From Candidatus Omnitrophota bacterium (GTDB lineage: Bacteria > Omnitrophota > Gorgyraeia > Gorgyraeales > Gorgyraeaceae): a DNA stretch of 13,181 nucleotides. Location: contig JAHIEN010000076.1 of the NCBI GenBank assembly GCA_018901615.1, positions 1-13,181 of the forward strand. The letters run 5' to 3'. The position numbers were made by a program, and so were the translations under genes. Positions 1-6,556 of the stretch are shown here, one piece after another (the first letter of the stretch is position 1; every line of letters begins with the position of its first letter). The notes beneath the pieces were generated by a model. That model was not told where the DNA came from. It did not search any database and saw only the letters and a program-made list of their open reading frames with translations.

Positions 1-318
1 CGCGCAGAGAGAATGACGGAAGAAGGCTTTGAGATAATAGAGTCGCCTTTGCCGTGCCTTATTACTGTTGTAAAGGAAATAAACGAACCAAGGCTCCCTT
101 CTTTAAAGGGGAAGATGAGGGCCAGGAAGGCTGAAATAAAAAAATGGGAAGCAAAAGATCTGGATGTTGACCCTGGCTTGATAGGCTTAAACGGTTCGCC
201 TACAAAGGTCGTAAAGATTTTTACGCCTCCGCCAAGAAAAGGCAGCCAGATGTTACAGGGTGGCGCAAAAGAGGTAGCCAGTAAGCTGGTAGAGCTCCTA
301 AAAAACGACATACCGTAA
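1..318 (+). CDS. etfB: Electron transfer flavoprotein beta subunit, C-terminal fragment (5' end outside window)
   Basis: This is the last 105 codons of an EtfB protein. EtfB pairs with EtfA to form the cytoplasmic flavoprotein that moves electrons between acyl-CoA (or other) dehydrogenases and further carriers. The frame is open from base 1, so the ATG at 13 is probably internal and the true start lies upstream. Family hallmarks are visible: INEPRLPSLKGKMRARK (the conserved NEPR-PSLKG stretch), the DL-GLxGSPTKVVKIFTPP stretch, and a C-terminal helix rich in K, E and L. The nucleotide-binding N-terminal part, which would help separate bifurcating from ordinary ETF, is missing. etfA follows after 41 bases, the usual etfBA order, so the two are almost certainly co-transcribed. 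Identity is strong from the C-terminal signature alone. Confidence 0.93.
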   Translation, partial: RAERMTEEGFEIIESPLPCLITVVKEINEPRLPSLKGKMRARKAEIKKWEAKDLDVDPGLIGLNGSPTKVVKIFTPPPRKGSQMLQGGAKEVASKLVELLKNDIP

Positions 319-359
319 AGGCAAAGGGCACACTTTATAGTGCTAAAAGGTGACAGGAG

Positions 360-1568
360 ATGTCGATAAAGGTTATTAATGAAAAATGTACTGGTTGTAA
401 GCTTTGCATAAAGGCCTGTCCTTTTGCGGCAATAGAAGTTAAGAATAAAAAGGCGGAGATCGATCTGGATAAATGCACGCTGTGCAGTGCCTGTATAGAG
501 GTGTGCAAGCTTGACGCGATTGTCCTTACAAAGATCAGTCCTTCTGAAATAGATTTCCCGAAAAAGTTAGAAGAACATAAAGGTGTCTGGGTTTTCTGCG
601 AGCAGAAAAATGGCGTAGTGCAGAGCGTCGCGTATGAACTGCTGGGCAAGGGCAGGGATCTTGCTGATATCCTGGGAGTTGAGCTGTGCGGTGTCTTGCT
701 GGGCGAGAACATGAAGGATGAAGCGCATAAGGTTGTTCATCGTGGCGTTGACAAGGTCTATCTGGTTGATTCGCCAAAGCTCAGGCATTATCAGGACGAG
801 CCGTACACAAAGACATTGATAAAGCTGATCAAGGAATACAGTCCTGAGATAGTGTTGTGCGGCGCTACATCCATAGGAAGGTCTATGATATCACGCGTGG
901 CAATAGGTATTCACGCAGGGCTTACAGCAGACTGCACGGCCCTTGACATAGACAAAGAAAACAGGCTGCTTCTCCAGACAAGGCCGGCATTCGGCGGAAA
1001 TATAATGGCCACCATCATCTGCCCGAATCACAGGCCACAGATGTCTACTGTGCGTCACAAGGTGATGAAGGAAGCAGAGATAAATAACCATTACAGGGGA
1101 AAGATCATAGAGGTAAATTATGATGGTGATACTTACGGATCCAGGACAAAGCTGCTTGACATAGTAGAAGAGATAGAAGAGACAATCAATCTTACGGAGG
1201 CGGATATCATTGTTTCAGGCGGCAGAGGCCTGCGGAACCCTGAAAATTTTAAATTGATTGAAGGCCTTGCCAAGGTCCTGGGAGGCGCGGTCGGAGCTTC
1301 CAGGGCTGCTGTGGACTCTGGATGGAAGACCTACTCACACCAGGTTGGTCAAACAGGGAAGACTGTGTGTCCGAAGATCTATATCGCGTGCGGCATTTCA
1401 GGGCAGATACAGCATCTTGTCGGCATGCAGTCCTCAGATGTAATAGTGGCTATAAATAAAGACCCTCATGCGCCTATTTTTACCGTGGCCACTTATGGCA
1501 TAATCGGGGATTTGTTCGAGATATTACCGGAATTGACAAAAAAATTCAAGGAAGTACTGAAGAAATAA
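360..1568 (+). CDS. etfA: Electron transfer flavoprotein alpha subunit with N-terminal 2x[4Fe-4S] ferredoxin domain
   Basis: This 402-residue EtfA carries an extra ferredoxin domain at its N-terminus. Residues 10-20 hold CxxCxxCxxxCP (C10, C13, C16, C20) and residues 39-49 hold a second CxxCxxCxxxC (C39, C42, C45, C49), predicting two [4Fe-4S] clusters. An ETF alpha/beta domain follows from about residue 75 (VWVFCEQKNG). The C-terminal FAD-binding domain spans about 285-400, with SGGRGL, SHQVGQTGKTV, GISGQIQH and AINKDPHAPIF. Ordinary EtfA proteins of about 320 residues lack the ferredoxin part. Fused forms are known in anaerobes, for example CarE of the caffeyl-CoA reductase-Etf complex of Acetobacterium woodii, where the ETF takes part in flavin-based electron bifurcation with ferredoxin. 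A similar role here is inferred. The start is supported by AGGTGA at 348-353, six bases before the ATG. The partner dehydrogenase is not in the window. Confidence 0.95.
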   Translation: MSIKVINEKCTGCKLCIKACPFAAIEVKNKKAEIDLDKCTLCSACIEVCKLDAIVLTKISPSEIDFPKKLEEHKGVWVFCEQKNGVVQSVAYELLGKGRDLADILGVELCGVLLGENMKDEAHKVVHRGVDKVYLVDSPKLRHYQDEPYTKTLIKLIKEYSPEIVLCGATSIGRSMISRVAIGIHAGLTADCTALDIDKENRLLLQTRPAFGGNIMATIICPNHRPQMSTVRHKVMKEAEINNHYRGKIIEVNYDGDTYGSRTKLLDIVEEIEETINLTEADIIVSGGRGLRNPENFKLIEGLAKVLGGAVGASRAAVDSGWKTYSHQVGQTGKTVCPKIYIACGISGQIQHLVGMQSSDVIVAINKDPHAPIFTVATYGIIGDLFEILPELTKKFKEVLKK

Positions 1569-1577
1569 ACGCTGAAC

Positions 1578-1620
1578 ATTCCGCGTCGGTTCCGCGTAAA
1601 GTTCGGCATAAGTTCCGCGA
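1578..1620. repeat. Degenerate tandem repeat, four GTTCCGCG-like units, 11-12 base period
   Basis: Four related 9-mers lie in the short gap between etfA and smc: ATTCCGCGT at 1578, GTTCCGCGT at 1589, GTTCGGCAT at 1601 and GTTCCGCGA at 1612. The unit starts are 11, 12 and 11 bases apart, close to one helical turn, so all copies would face the same side of the DNA. GCTGAAC at 1571-1577 can also pair with GTTCGGC at 1601-1607 (one G-U pair) in RNA. The array sits 22 bases before the smc ATG. It may be a binding site for a regulator, a member of a dispersed genomic repeat, or chance decay of an older repeat; the sequence alone does not decide. Confidence 0.5.
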
Positions 1621-1641
1621 TTAAGAAAGCAAGCTAATAAT

Positions 1642-4600
1642 ATGCATTTCAAACGCCTCGAGCTATTTGGTTTTAAATCCTTTGCAGATAAGACCCGCCT
1701 TGATTTTGAACCGGGCATAACTGCTATCGTGGGTCCGAATGGCTGCGGAAAATCAAATATTGCGGACTCGATAAAATGGGTGCTCGGTGAACAATCCGCC
1801 AAGGTACTGCGCGGCGGCCGCATGGAGGACGTGATATTTAACGGCACCGACGGCAAAGAACCTGTCAGCTATGCCGAAGTATCTCTCACCCTTGCCAATC
1901 ATGACAGGATGCTCCCTATTGAATATGACGAGATAACTGTCTCCCGCCGTCTATACCGTTCAGGAGAGAGTGAATATCTTTTAAATAAAACCCCTGTAAG
2001 GCTTAAGGACATAAGCGAACTTTTTATGGGTACCGGCATCGGCACCAGCGCCTATTCCCTTATAGAGCAGGGAAAGATCGACCAGATCCTCAGCTCAAAA
2101 CCAGAAGAAAGGCGTGAGGTGTTCGAAGAGGCAAGCGGTATCACAAAGTATAAGGCAAAGAAAAAAGAGGCCCTTAGAAAACTTGATGATACCGAGCTGA
2201 ATCTCGTAAGGATAAATGATATCATACAGGAGGTAAAGCGCCAGATAAATTCCATAGAGCGGCAGGCGAGGAAGGCAGAGCGTTATAAGGAAAGATACGA
2301 GGAACTCAAGTCTGTTGAGCTCAAGCTGTCAAGGATAGAACTGGAGGCGCTCAAAAACAAACTTACCCAGTCCAATGAAAACCTGGATGACTTTAGGATA
2401 AAAGAGAGAGAGCTTGAGCGTGAACTGCAGGACATATCAGATGAACTGAGGGAGCTGAACTCTAAACGTTCACAGCTGGAGACAAAGAAAATGGATTTAA
2501 GGTCCGGCATAATAGAGATGGACTCTGAAGTGTCCAAGGCCAGCGACAAGACCGCATTGGACAAGGAAAGGACAAGCGAATTAAAACTAAAACTAGTAGA
2601 CCTTGCCTCAGAGATAGAAAAAGGCGCAGAGAGTATAGCGTCCCAGAGAAAAGAGGTGGATAATCTTCGGGAAAAAGTCACTGTGCTAGAGACCGCCAGT
2701 ATAAGCAGAACAGAAACTTTGACGGCAAAAGAAAGTAAACTCGCGGAAATATCGAAAGGCATAACAGAGCGCGAGACCGTGATATCTACATCAAAGGCCA
2801 ATCTCATAGACCTTGCCTCGAAGCAATCCAAGCTCAGGAACCAGCAGGCCAGGATATCTACCACGATTTCTTCCCACGATATCAGGCTCAAGCGGCTTAA
2901 TACAGAATCGAACACCATTCAGGAAGAGGCGGACAATCTTTTGGCAAAGCTGAACGAGATCGCGGCTGAAAAAGAAGCAATAGAAAACGAGGTAGCGTCA
3001 TTAAAATCATCCAGAGACAGCATAACTCAGACTATTTCTAATCTTTCGAACCGCATACAGGACATGATTGAAAAATCCAATGAATTGCACAAGGCGCTGA
3101 CGACAAACAGGTCCAGGCTGGAGATCCTCGAAGAGGCAAAGGTCAAGTACGAAGGGTTTTCTTCAGGAGTCAAGGCCATACTCGGCAGGGGGGCAGATAT
3201 TTCCAGCCGGCCAATAGAAGGTGCGCATGAAGTGCTGGCTAACATGATTACAGTAAAAAAAGGCTACGAAATAGCAATTGAGTCTGCTCTTGGAGATAAC
3301 CTGCAGGCCATTATAGTGGATACAGCTGATTCTGCTAAAAAAGGCGTAAGGTTTCTTAAAGAAAATTCATACGGCAGGGCATCGTTCATCTACCCTGAGG
3401 CGTTTGACGCGGTTGATGAAGACAGGTCATGGCAGGATTTAAAAGGCTCAAGGATTTTGGGCAGGGCAATGGATTTTGTAAATATAGAGAATAGCCGCTA
3501 TCTGAATATAGCAAAATATTTCCTAAACAATGTATTTGTTGTAAAGGATATTGAAGACGCGGTCGCCATTTTAAAAGAAACTCCTGACCTTAGAGGCGCG
3601 AGTTTTGTCACATTGACCGGGGAGAACGTGATGAAGGGTCTTGTCTCAGGCGGAAGCATGACCAAAGAAGGCATGACCCTTATCAATAGAGATTCAAGGA
3701 TAAAAGATTTTCATGTAACAATATCTGAATTAGAAGAGACCTCCCGGGCCCTGACAGAGGAAAAGGAAAAAGACGAGAGAGAGAAGAACGAATCCATGAA
3801 AGACCTGGAAGAGCTAACCGCAAGGCTTAGCGAGCAAGAGATCCTTCTGGCCAATTCCATATCCCGCTATTCCAATGTAGAGGAAAATTTAAAAGGCGTC
3901 AAAGACGAGATCAGTCTTGTCAGGTTAGAGATAGGCGAGGTTGAGTCAGAGACAGGGCAGCTTAAAAAAGAAGAGGTCTCGGTGATAGAGACCTTGCGTC
4001 AGGCGGAAGAAGATACTAAGCTCAATGAGGAAAAGATAAAGACAAGCGAGGCATTTATAAGCGAAGACACAAAGGAGAAAGAACAGCTGCTTATAGAGGT
4101 GGCTGAACAGAGGACTGAACTGGGTTCTGTGGAAAGCAAGCGAGAGGGCCTTTCCAGCACATTGCAGATATTGGAAAAATCTCTTAGAGACTCCGAATCT
4201 TCCCTTGAATCCAGGAAATCCGAAGTTAAAGACTCTGTCAGGAAGATAGACGAACTTACCAGTGATATTGCCAGCCTCGAAGAAAAGATCTCCATCTTGT
4301 CAGGCAATAGGACAGAAAAAGACGCGGACTTTACCGTGGTGGAGGCTGAATATAAAGAACTGATGAGCAAGATAGAACATAGCGAAACTATATTCAAACA
4401 GTCAGAAAAAGAACTAACTATGCTCAGGTCAAACCTTCACGGAGTGGACCTGAAAAAGGCAGAGACTAACTATAATATAGAAAGCCTGAAACAGCGGATA
4501 AAGGATGTCTATAAACTTGACCTGGGCGACATGGAGTTTAGCGAAGACTGGCAGGAAGCTGACGTGGAGGCGCTGAAGAAGGAAGTTGAGGAAAAAAAGG

Positions 4601-5244
4601 AAAAGGTTGATGCCATGGGCACGGTCAATCTGGTTGCCATAGAAGAACATTTAGAGCTCCAGGATAGACATGCCTTTCTGACTCACCAGAGAGATGACCT
4701 TGCTAACGCCAAAGAGTCACTTCTCAAGGCCATTGCCAAGATAAACAAGACCACAAAAGAACTTTTCATGGAGACGTTTCAGAGCATACAGGTGGAATTC
4801 AGGAATTTTTTCAAGATGCTTTTTGGCGGGGGCGACGGAGAACTCCTGCTCCTCGATGAAGGCAATGTGCTTGAGTCAGGTATTGAGATAGCGGCGAGGC
4901 CTCCGGGAAAAAGACTTCAAAATGTATCTCTTCTTTCAGGCGGTGAAAAAGCGCTTACCGCGATCGCCCTTATTTTCGCGATATTCAAGGTAAAACCCAC
5001 CCCGTTCTGCGTGCTGGATGAAATAGATGCCCCGCTCGACGAATCAAACGTGGACAGGTTTTCGCAAAGCCTGAGCATGTTTACCAGCACATCCCAGTTC
5101 ATTATCATAACCCATAATAAGAAGACAATAGATATATCTGATGTGATGTACGGGATCACGATGCAGCAGTCAGGCGTATCAAAGGTCGTATCGGTAAAAT
5201 TTTCAGACGCGAAAAAGCAAGAAGAAGTAGAGGCTAATTCCTGA
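1642..5244 (+). CDS. smc: Chromosome segregation protein SMC
   Basis: This full-length 1200-residue SMC ATPase is the core of bacterial condensin, which with ScpA and ScpB organises and segregates the chromosome. The N-terminal head has MHFKRLELFGFKSFADKT, the Walker A motif GPNGCGKS at residues 31-38 and the Q-loop region around YSLIEQGKI. A long coiled coil rich in E, K, L and S follows to about residue 500. The hinge lies at about 500-680 (YEGFSSGVKAILG through VMKGLVSGGS). The return coil runs to about 1040. The C-terminal head has the ABC signature LSGGEK (S1099-K1103) and Walker B VLDEID, with D1126 and catalytic E1127. Length and layout are typical, with no sign of truncation. No convincing Shine-Dalgarno precedes the ATG at 1642, but the conserved N-terminus fixes the start. 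scpA and scpB are not present here. Confidence 0.97.
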   Translation: MHFKRLELFGFKSFADKTRLDFEPGITAIVGPNGCGKSNIADSIKWVLGEQSAKVLRGGRMEDVIFNGTDGKEPVSYAEVSLTLANHDRMLPIEYDEITVSRRLYRSGESEYLLNKTPVRLKDISELFMGTGIGTSAYSLIEQGKIDQILSSKPEERREVFEEASGITKYKAKKKEALRKLDDTELNLVRINDIIQEVKRQINSIERQARKAERYKERYEELKSVELKLSRIELEALKNKLTQSNENLDDFRIKERELERELQDISDELRELNSKRSQLETKKMDLRSGIIEMDSEVSKASDKTALDKERTSELKLKLVDLASEIEKGAESIASQRKEVDNLREKVTVLETASISRTETLTAKESKLAEISKGITERETVISTSKANLIDLASKQSKLRNQQARISTTISSHDIRLKRLNTESNTIQEEADNLLAKLNEIAAEKEAIENEVASLKSSRDSITQTISNLSNRIQDMIEKSNELHKALTTNRSRLEILEEAKVKYEGFSSGVKAILGRGADISSRPIEGAHEVLANMITVKKGYEIAIESALGDNLQAIIVDTADSAKKGVRFLKENSYGRASFIYPEAFDAVDEDRSWQDLKGSRILGRAMDFVNIENSRYLNIAKYFLNNVFVVKDIEDAVAILKETPDLRGASFVTLTGENVMKGLVSGGSMTKEGMTLINRDSRIKDFHVTISELEETSRALTEEKEKDEREKNESMKDLEELTARLSEQEILLANSISRYSNVEENLKGVKDEISLVRLEIGEVESETGQLKKEEVSVIETLRQAEEDTKLNEEKIKTSEAFISEDTKEKEQLLIEVAEQRTELGSVESKREGLSSTLQILEKSLRDSESSLESRKSEVKDSVRKIDELTSDIASLEEKISILSGNRTEKDADFTVVEAEYKELMSKIEHSETIFKQSEKELTMLRSNLHGVDLKKAETNYNIESLKQRIKDVYKLDLGDMEFSEDWQEADVEALKKEVEEKKEKVDAMGTVNLVAIEEHLELQDRHAFLTHQRDDLANAKESLLKAIAKINKTTKELFMETFQSIQVEFRNFFKMLFGGGDGELLLLDEGNVLESGIEIAARPPGKRLQNVSLLSGGEKALTAIALIFAIFKVKPTPFCVLDEIDAPLDESNVDRFSQSLSMFTSTSQFIIITHNKKTIDISDVMYGITMQQSGVSKVVSVKFSDAKKQEEVEANS

Positions 5245-5311
5245 CATGTTCGAGGTTAAACCTCGAACACCCTCGCTATGTTCTATGTTCGAGGTTTAAC
5301 CTCGAACATGT
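5244..5311. repeat. Mirrored pair of 23-base palindromes in the smc / GGDEF convergent gap
   Basis: Palindrome 1 (5247-5269) has 11-base arms TGTTCGAGGTT / AACCTCGAACA around a single A. Palindrome 2 (5286-5308) has the same arms around a single T. Bases 5244-5269 and 5286-5311 are exact reverse complements over 26 bases, with a 16-base spacer (5270-5285). RNA from either strand could form two short hairpins or one 26-bp stem. The pair fills most of the 74-base gap between two convergent stop codons, so a bidirectional terminator or mRNA 3'-end protector is plausible. It lacks a clear U-tract, so it is not a textbook intrinsic terminator. Its layout resembles paired REP/BIME-type elements. 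The first arm begins on the last base of the smc stop codon. Confidence 0.8.
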
Positions 5312-5318
5312 TGTTCAT

Positions 5319-6452
5319 TCAAGTGCAGACTTTGTTCTTGCCTGTTCTCTTTGCTTCGTAGAGGGCCCTGTCAGCCTTTGAGATAAGGGTTTCTTTATTC
5401 TGTCCGTCCTCAGGGAATGAGGCCACGCCTATACTGATGGTTATGTTTTTTATTTCCTGATTTTCTTCGACTGATCTTCTCAGGCGTTCGGCCAGGACAA
5501 GCGCTTCTTCTTTTCTGGTGTAAGGCAAGATTATTGCGAATTCTTCTCCGCCGTACCGGGCTATTGTGTCGATTTTTCTGGACGCATCATTAAGTATGGC
5601 GGATATCCTTCTTAGTATAGCGTCTCCTGACTGGTGCCCGTAGGTATCATTGAAATCCTTGAAGTTATCTATGTCTAACATAAGCAAAGTAAAAAACTGT
5701 TTTTCCCTGGATGTCTTTTTAATCTCTTCACTCAAGAGGTACTGGAAATAACCGTGGTGCCACATGCCTGTGAGTGAGTCAGAGTTAGACAGTAAAACAG
5801 TCCTTTCATAGAGCCTGGAATTTTCTATTGCCAGGCCTGCCTGGTTGGCAAACATGGTCAGCATCCTTATGTCGTCGTTAGTAATAGGTTTTCTGTTAAA
5901 GCGGTTATCAACTACTACGACTCCTATAACCTTGTCTTTAGCCTTAAGGGGGACTGTAACAAAGTCTTCCAGGTTCAGGAGTTGAGATATCTCGTTTCTT
6001 GACTGCTGCTTTTTTTCCTCAGTATCTATTATAAAAGGCATGCCTTTTATGGCAGTCAGGGCCGCTATCCCGGAAGTTTCATTTATAGGTATCTTTATTG
6101 ATTTTACGATTTTATTGAGCTGCGAACGTTCCAGGTGTTCAAACTGGCTGTCTGTTTCTATAAGATCATCCAACCCCATCTTATGGTGCTCTATGTATGA
6201 CCAGATGGTATTTGCGTCTTCGCCGCTGTCCGGGCCTATACCCATTTTACCCTCTAACCGGTTCTCTTTTTCATTGACAAGAAAGAGAAAGGCCCTGTTA
6301 AAGCTCAGGCCCGCATGTGATGTTACAGCCGTGAGTATTACGTAGAGGATCCTTTCCAGGTTTAGAGTGGTGCGCATAGCGTTGCCTATATCATAAAGCA
6401 TCTCCAGCTCTGCCTGGGCCTTCTTGTATTCTTCCTGATAGTCTTTTACCAT
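5319..6452 (-). CDS. GAF-GGDEF diguanylate cyclase
   Basis: This predicted 377-residue soluble enzyme would condense two GTP molecules into cyclic di-GMP. A GAF sensor domain spans about residues 20-205 after a short helical lead, and its ligand is unknown. The GGDEF domain follows from about 220 to the end. Its active-site motif is GGEEF (301-305), with metal-binding D260 in LDIDNF and E303. The RxxD inhibitory site (R292-D295) lies five residues before GGEEF, so feedback inhibition by c-di-GMP is likely. No membrane segment or signal peptide is seen. The frame stays open to a TTG at 6500, but a good promoter (-35 at 6486-6491, -10 at 6463-6468) lies between that TTG and the ATG at 6450-6452, so I chose the ATG. 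No Shine-Dalgarno is visible and the leader would be very short. The gene is divergent from the glycan operon and convergent with smc. What it controls is not evident. Confidence 0.92.
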   Translation of the reverse strand: MVKDYQEEYKKAQAELEMLYDIGNAMRTTLNLERILYVILTAVTSHAGLSFNRAFLFLVNEKENRLEGKMGIGPDSGEDANTIWSYIEHHKMGLDDLIETDSQFEHLERSQLNKIVKSIKIPINETSGIAALTAIKGMPFIIDTEEKKQQSRNEISQLLNLEDFVTVPLKAKDKVIGVVVVDNRFNRKPITNDDIRMLTMFANQAGLAIENSRLYERTVLLSNSDSLTGMWHHGYFQYLLSEEIKKTSREKQFFTLLMLDIDNFKDFNDTYGHQSGDAILRRISAILNDASRKIDTIARYGGEEFAIILPYTRKEEALVLAERLRRSVEENQEIKNITISIGVASFPEDGQNKETLISKADRALYEAKRTGKNKVCT

Positions 6453-6462
6453 AATATGAGGT

Positions 6463-6491
6463 ATTATAGCAGATAACCTTTTGTGTTGCAA
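6463..6491 (-). promoter_or_regulatory. Sigma70-like promoter for the GGDEF gene
   Basis: On the minus strand TTGCAA (6491-6486) is followed by a 17-base spacer and a perfect TATAAT (6468-6463). Transcription would begin at about 6456, only a few bases before the ATG at 6452, so the mRNA would be nearly leaderless. This agrees with the lack of a Shine-Dalgarno and argues against the TTG start at 6500. The -10 match is perfect and the spacing ideal; the -35 matches four of six consensus bases. Confidence 0.6.
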
Positions 6492-6526
6492 TAGAGACAA
6501 AAATGATAGCCCAGGTTTTTGTTTTA

Positions 6527-6535
6527 TGATACAAT
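6527..6535 (+). promoter_or_regulatory. Possible extended -10 promoter for the glycan operon
   Basis: TGATACAAT at 6527-6535 fits an extended -10 element (TG, one base, TACAAT). No good -35 is found 16-18 bases upstream. Transcription would begin near 6542, leaving a leader of about 9-15 bases before the candidate ATGs at 6551 and 6557. The position in a divergent gap suits a promoter, but the match is short and the AT-rich context makes chance matches likely. Confidence 0.35.
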
Positions 6536-6556
6536 ATAAACTTAAAATAAATGACC

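Noticed and set aside
331..342. Small inverted repeat CACT-TTAT-AGTG before etfA
   Set aside because: The stem is only four base pairs and no U-tract follows. It lies just upstream of the etfA Shine-Dalgarno and is probably chance.
335..1091. Several minus-strand open frames opposite etfA
   Set aside because: They lie within a well-supported plus-strand gene, show no recognisable domain, and overlap one another in different frames, as expected for shadow frames.
2283..2918. A 211-codon minus-strand open frame opposite smc, with others at 2052, 3027, 3999 and 4917
   Set aside because: Their serine- and leucine-rich products are the antisense of the E/K/L/S-rich coiled-coil codons. No domain or start signal supports them.
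5246..5299. A 17-codon open frame starting inside the first palindrome after smc
   Set aside because: It consists almost entirely of the two palindromes, has no Shine-Dalgarno, and is explained by the repeat.
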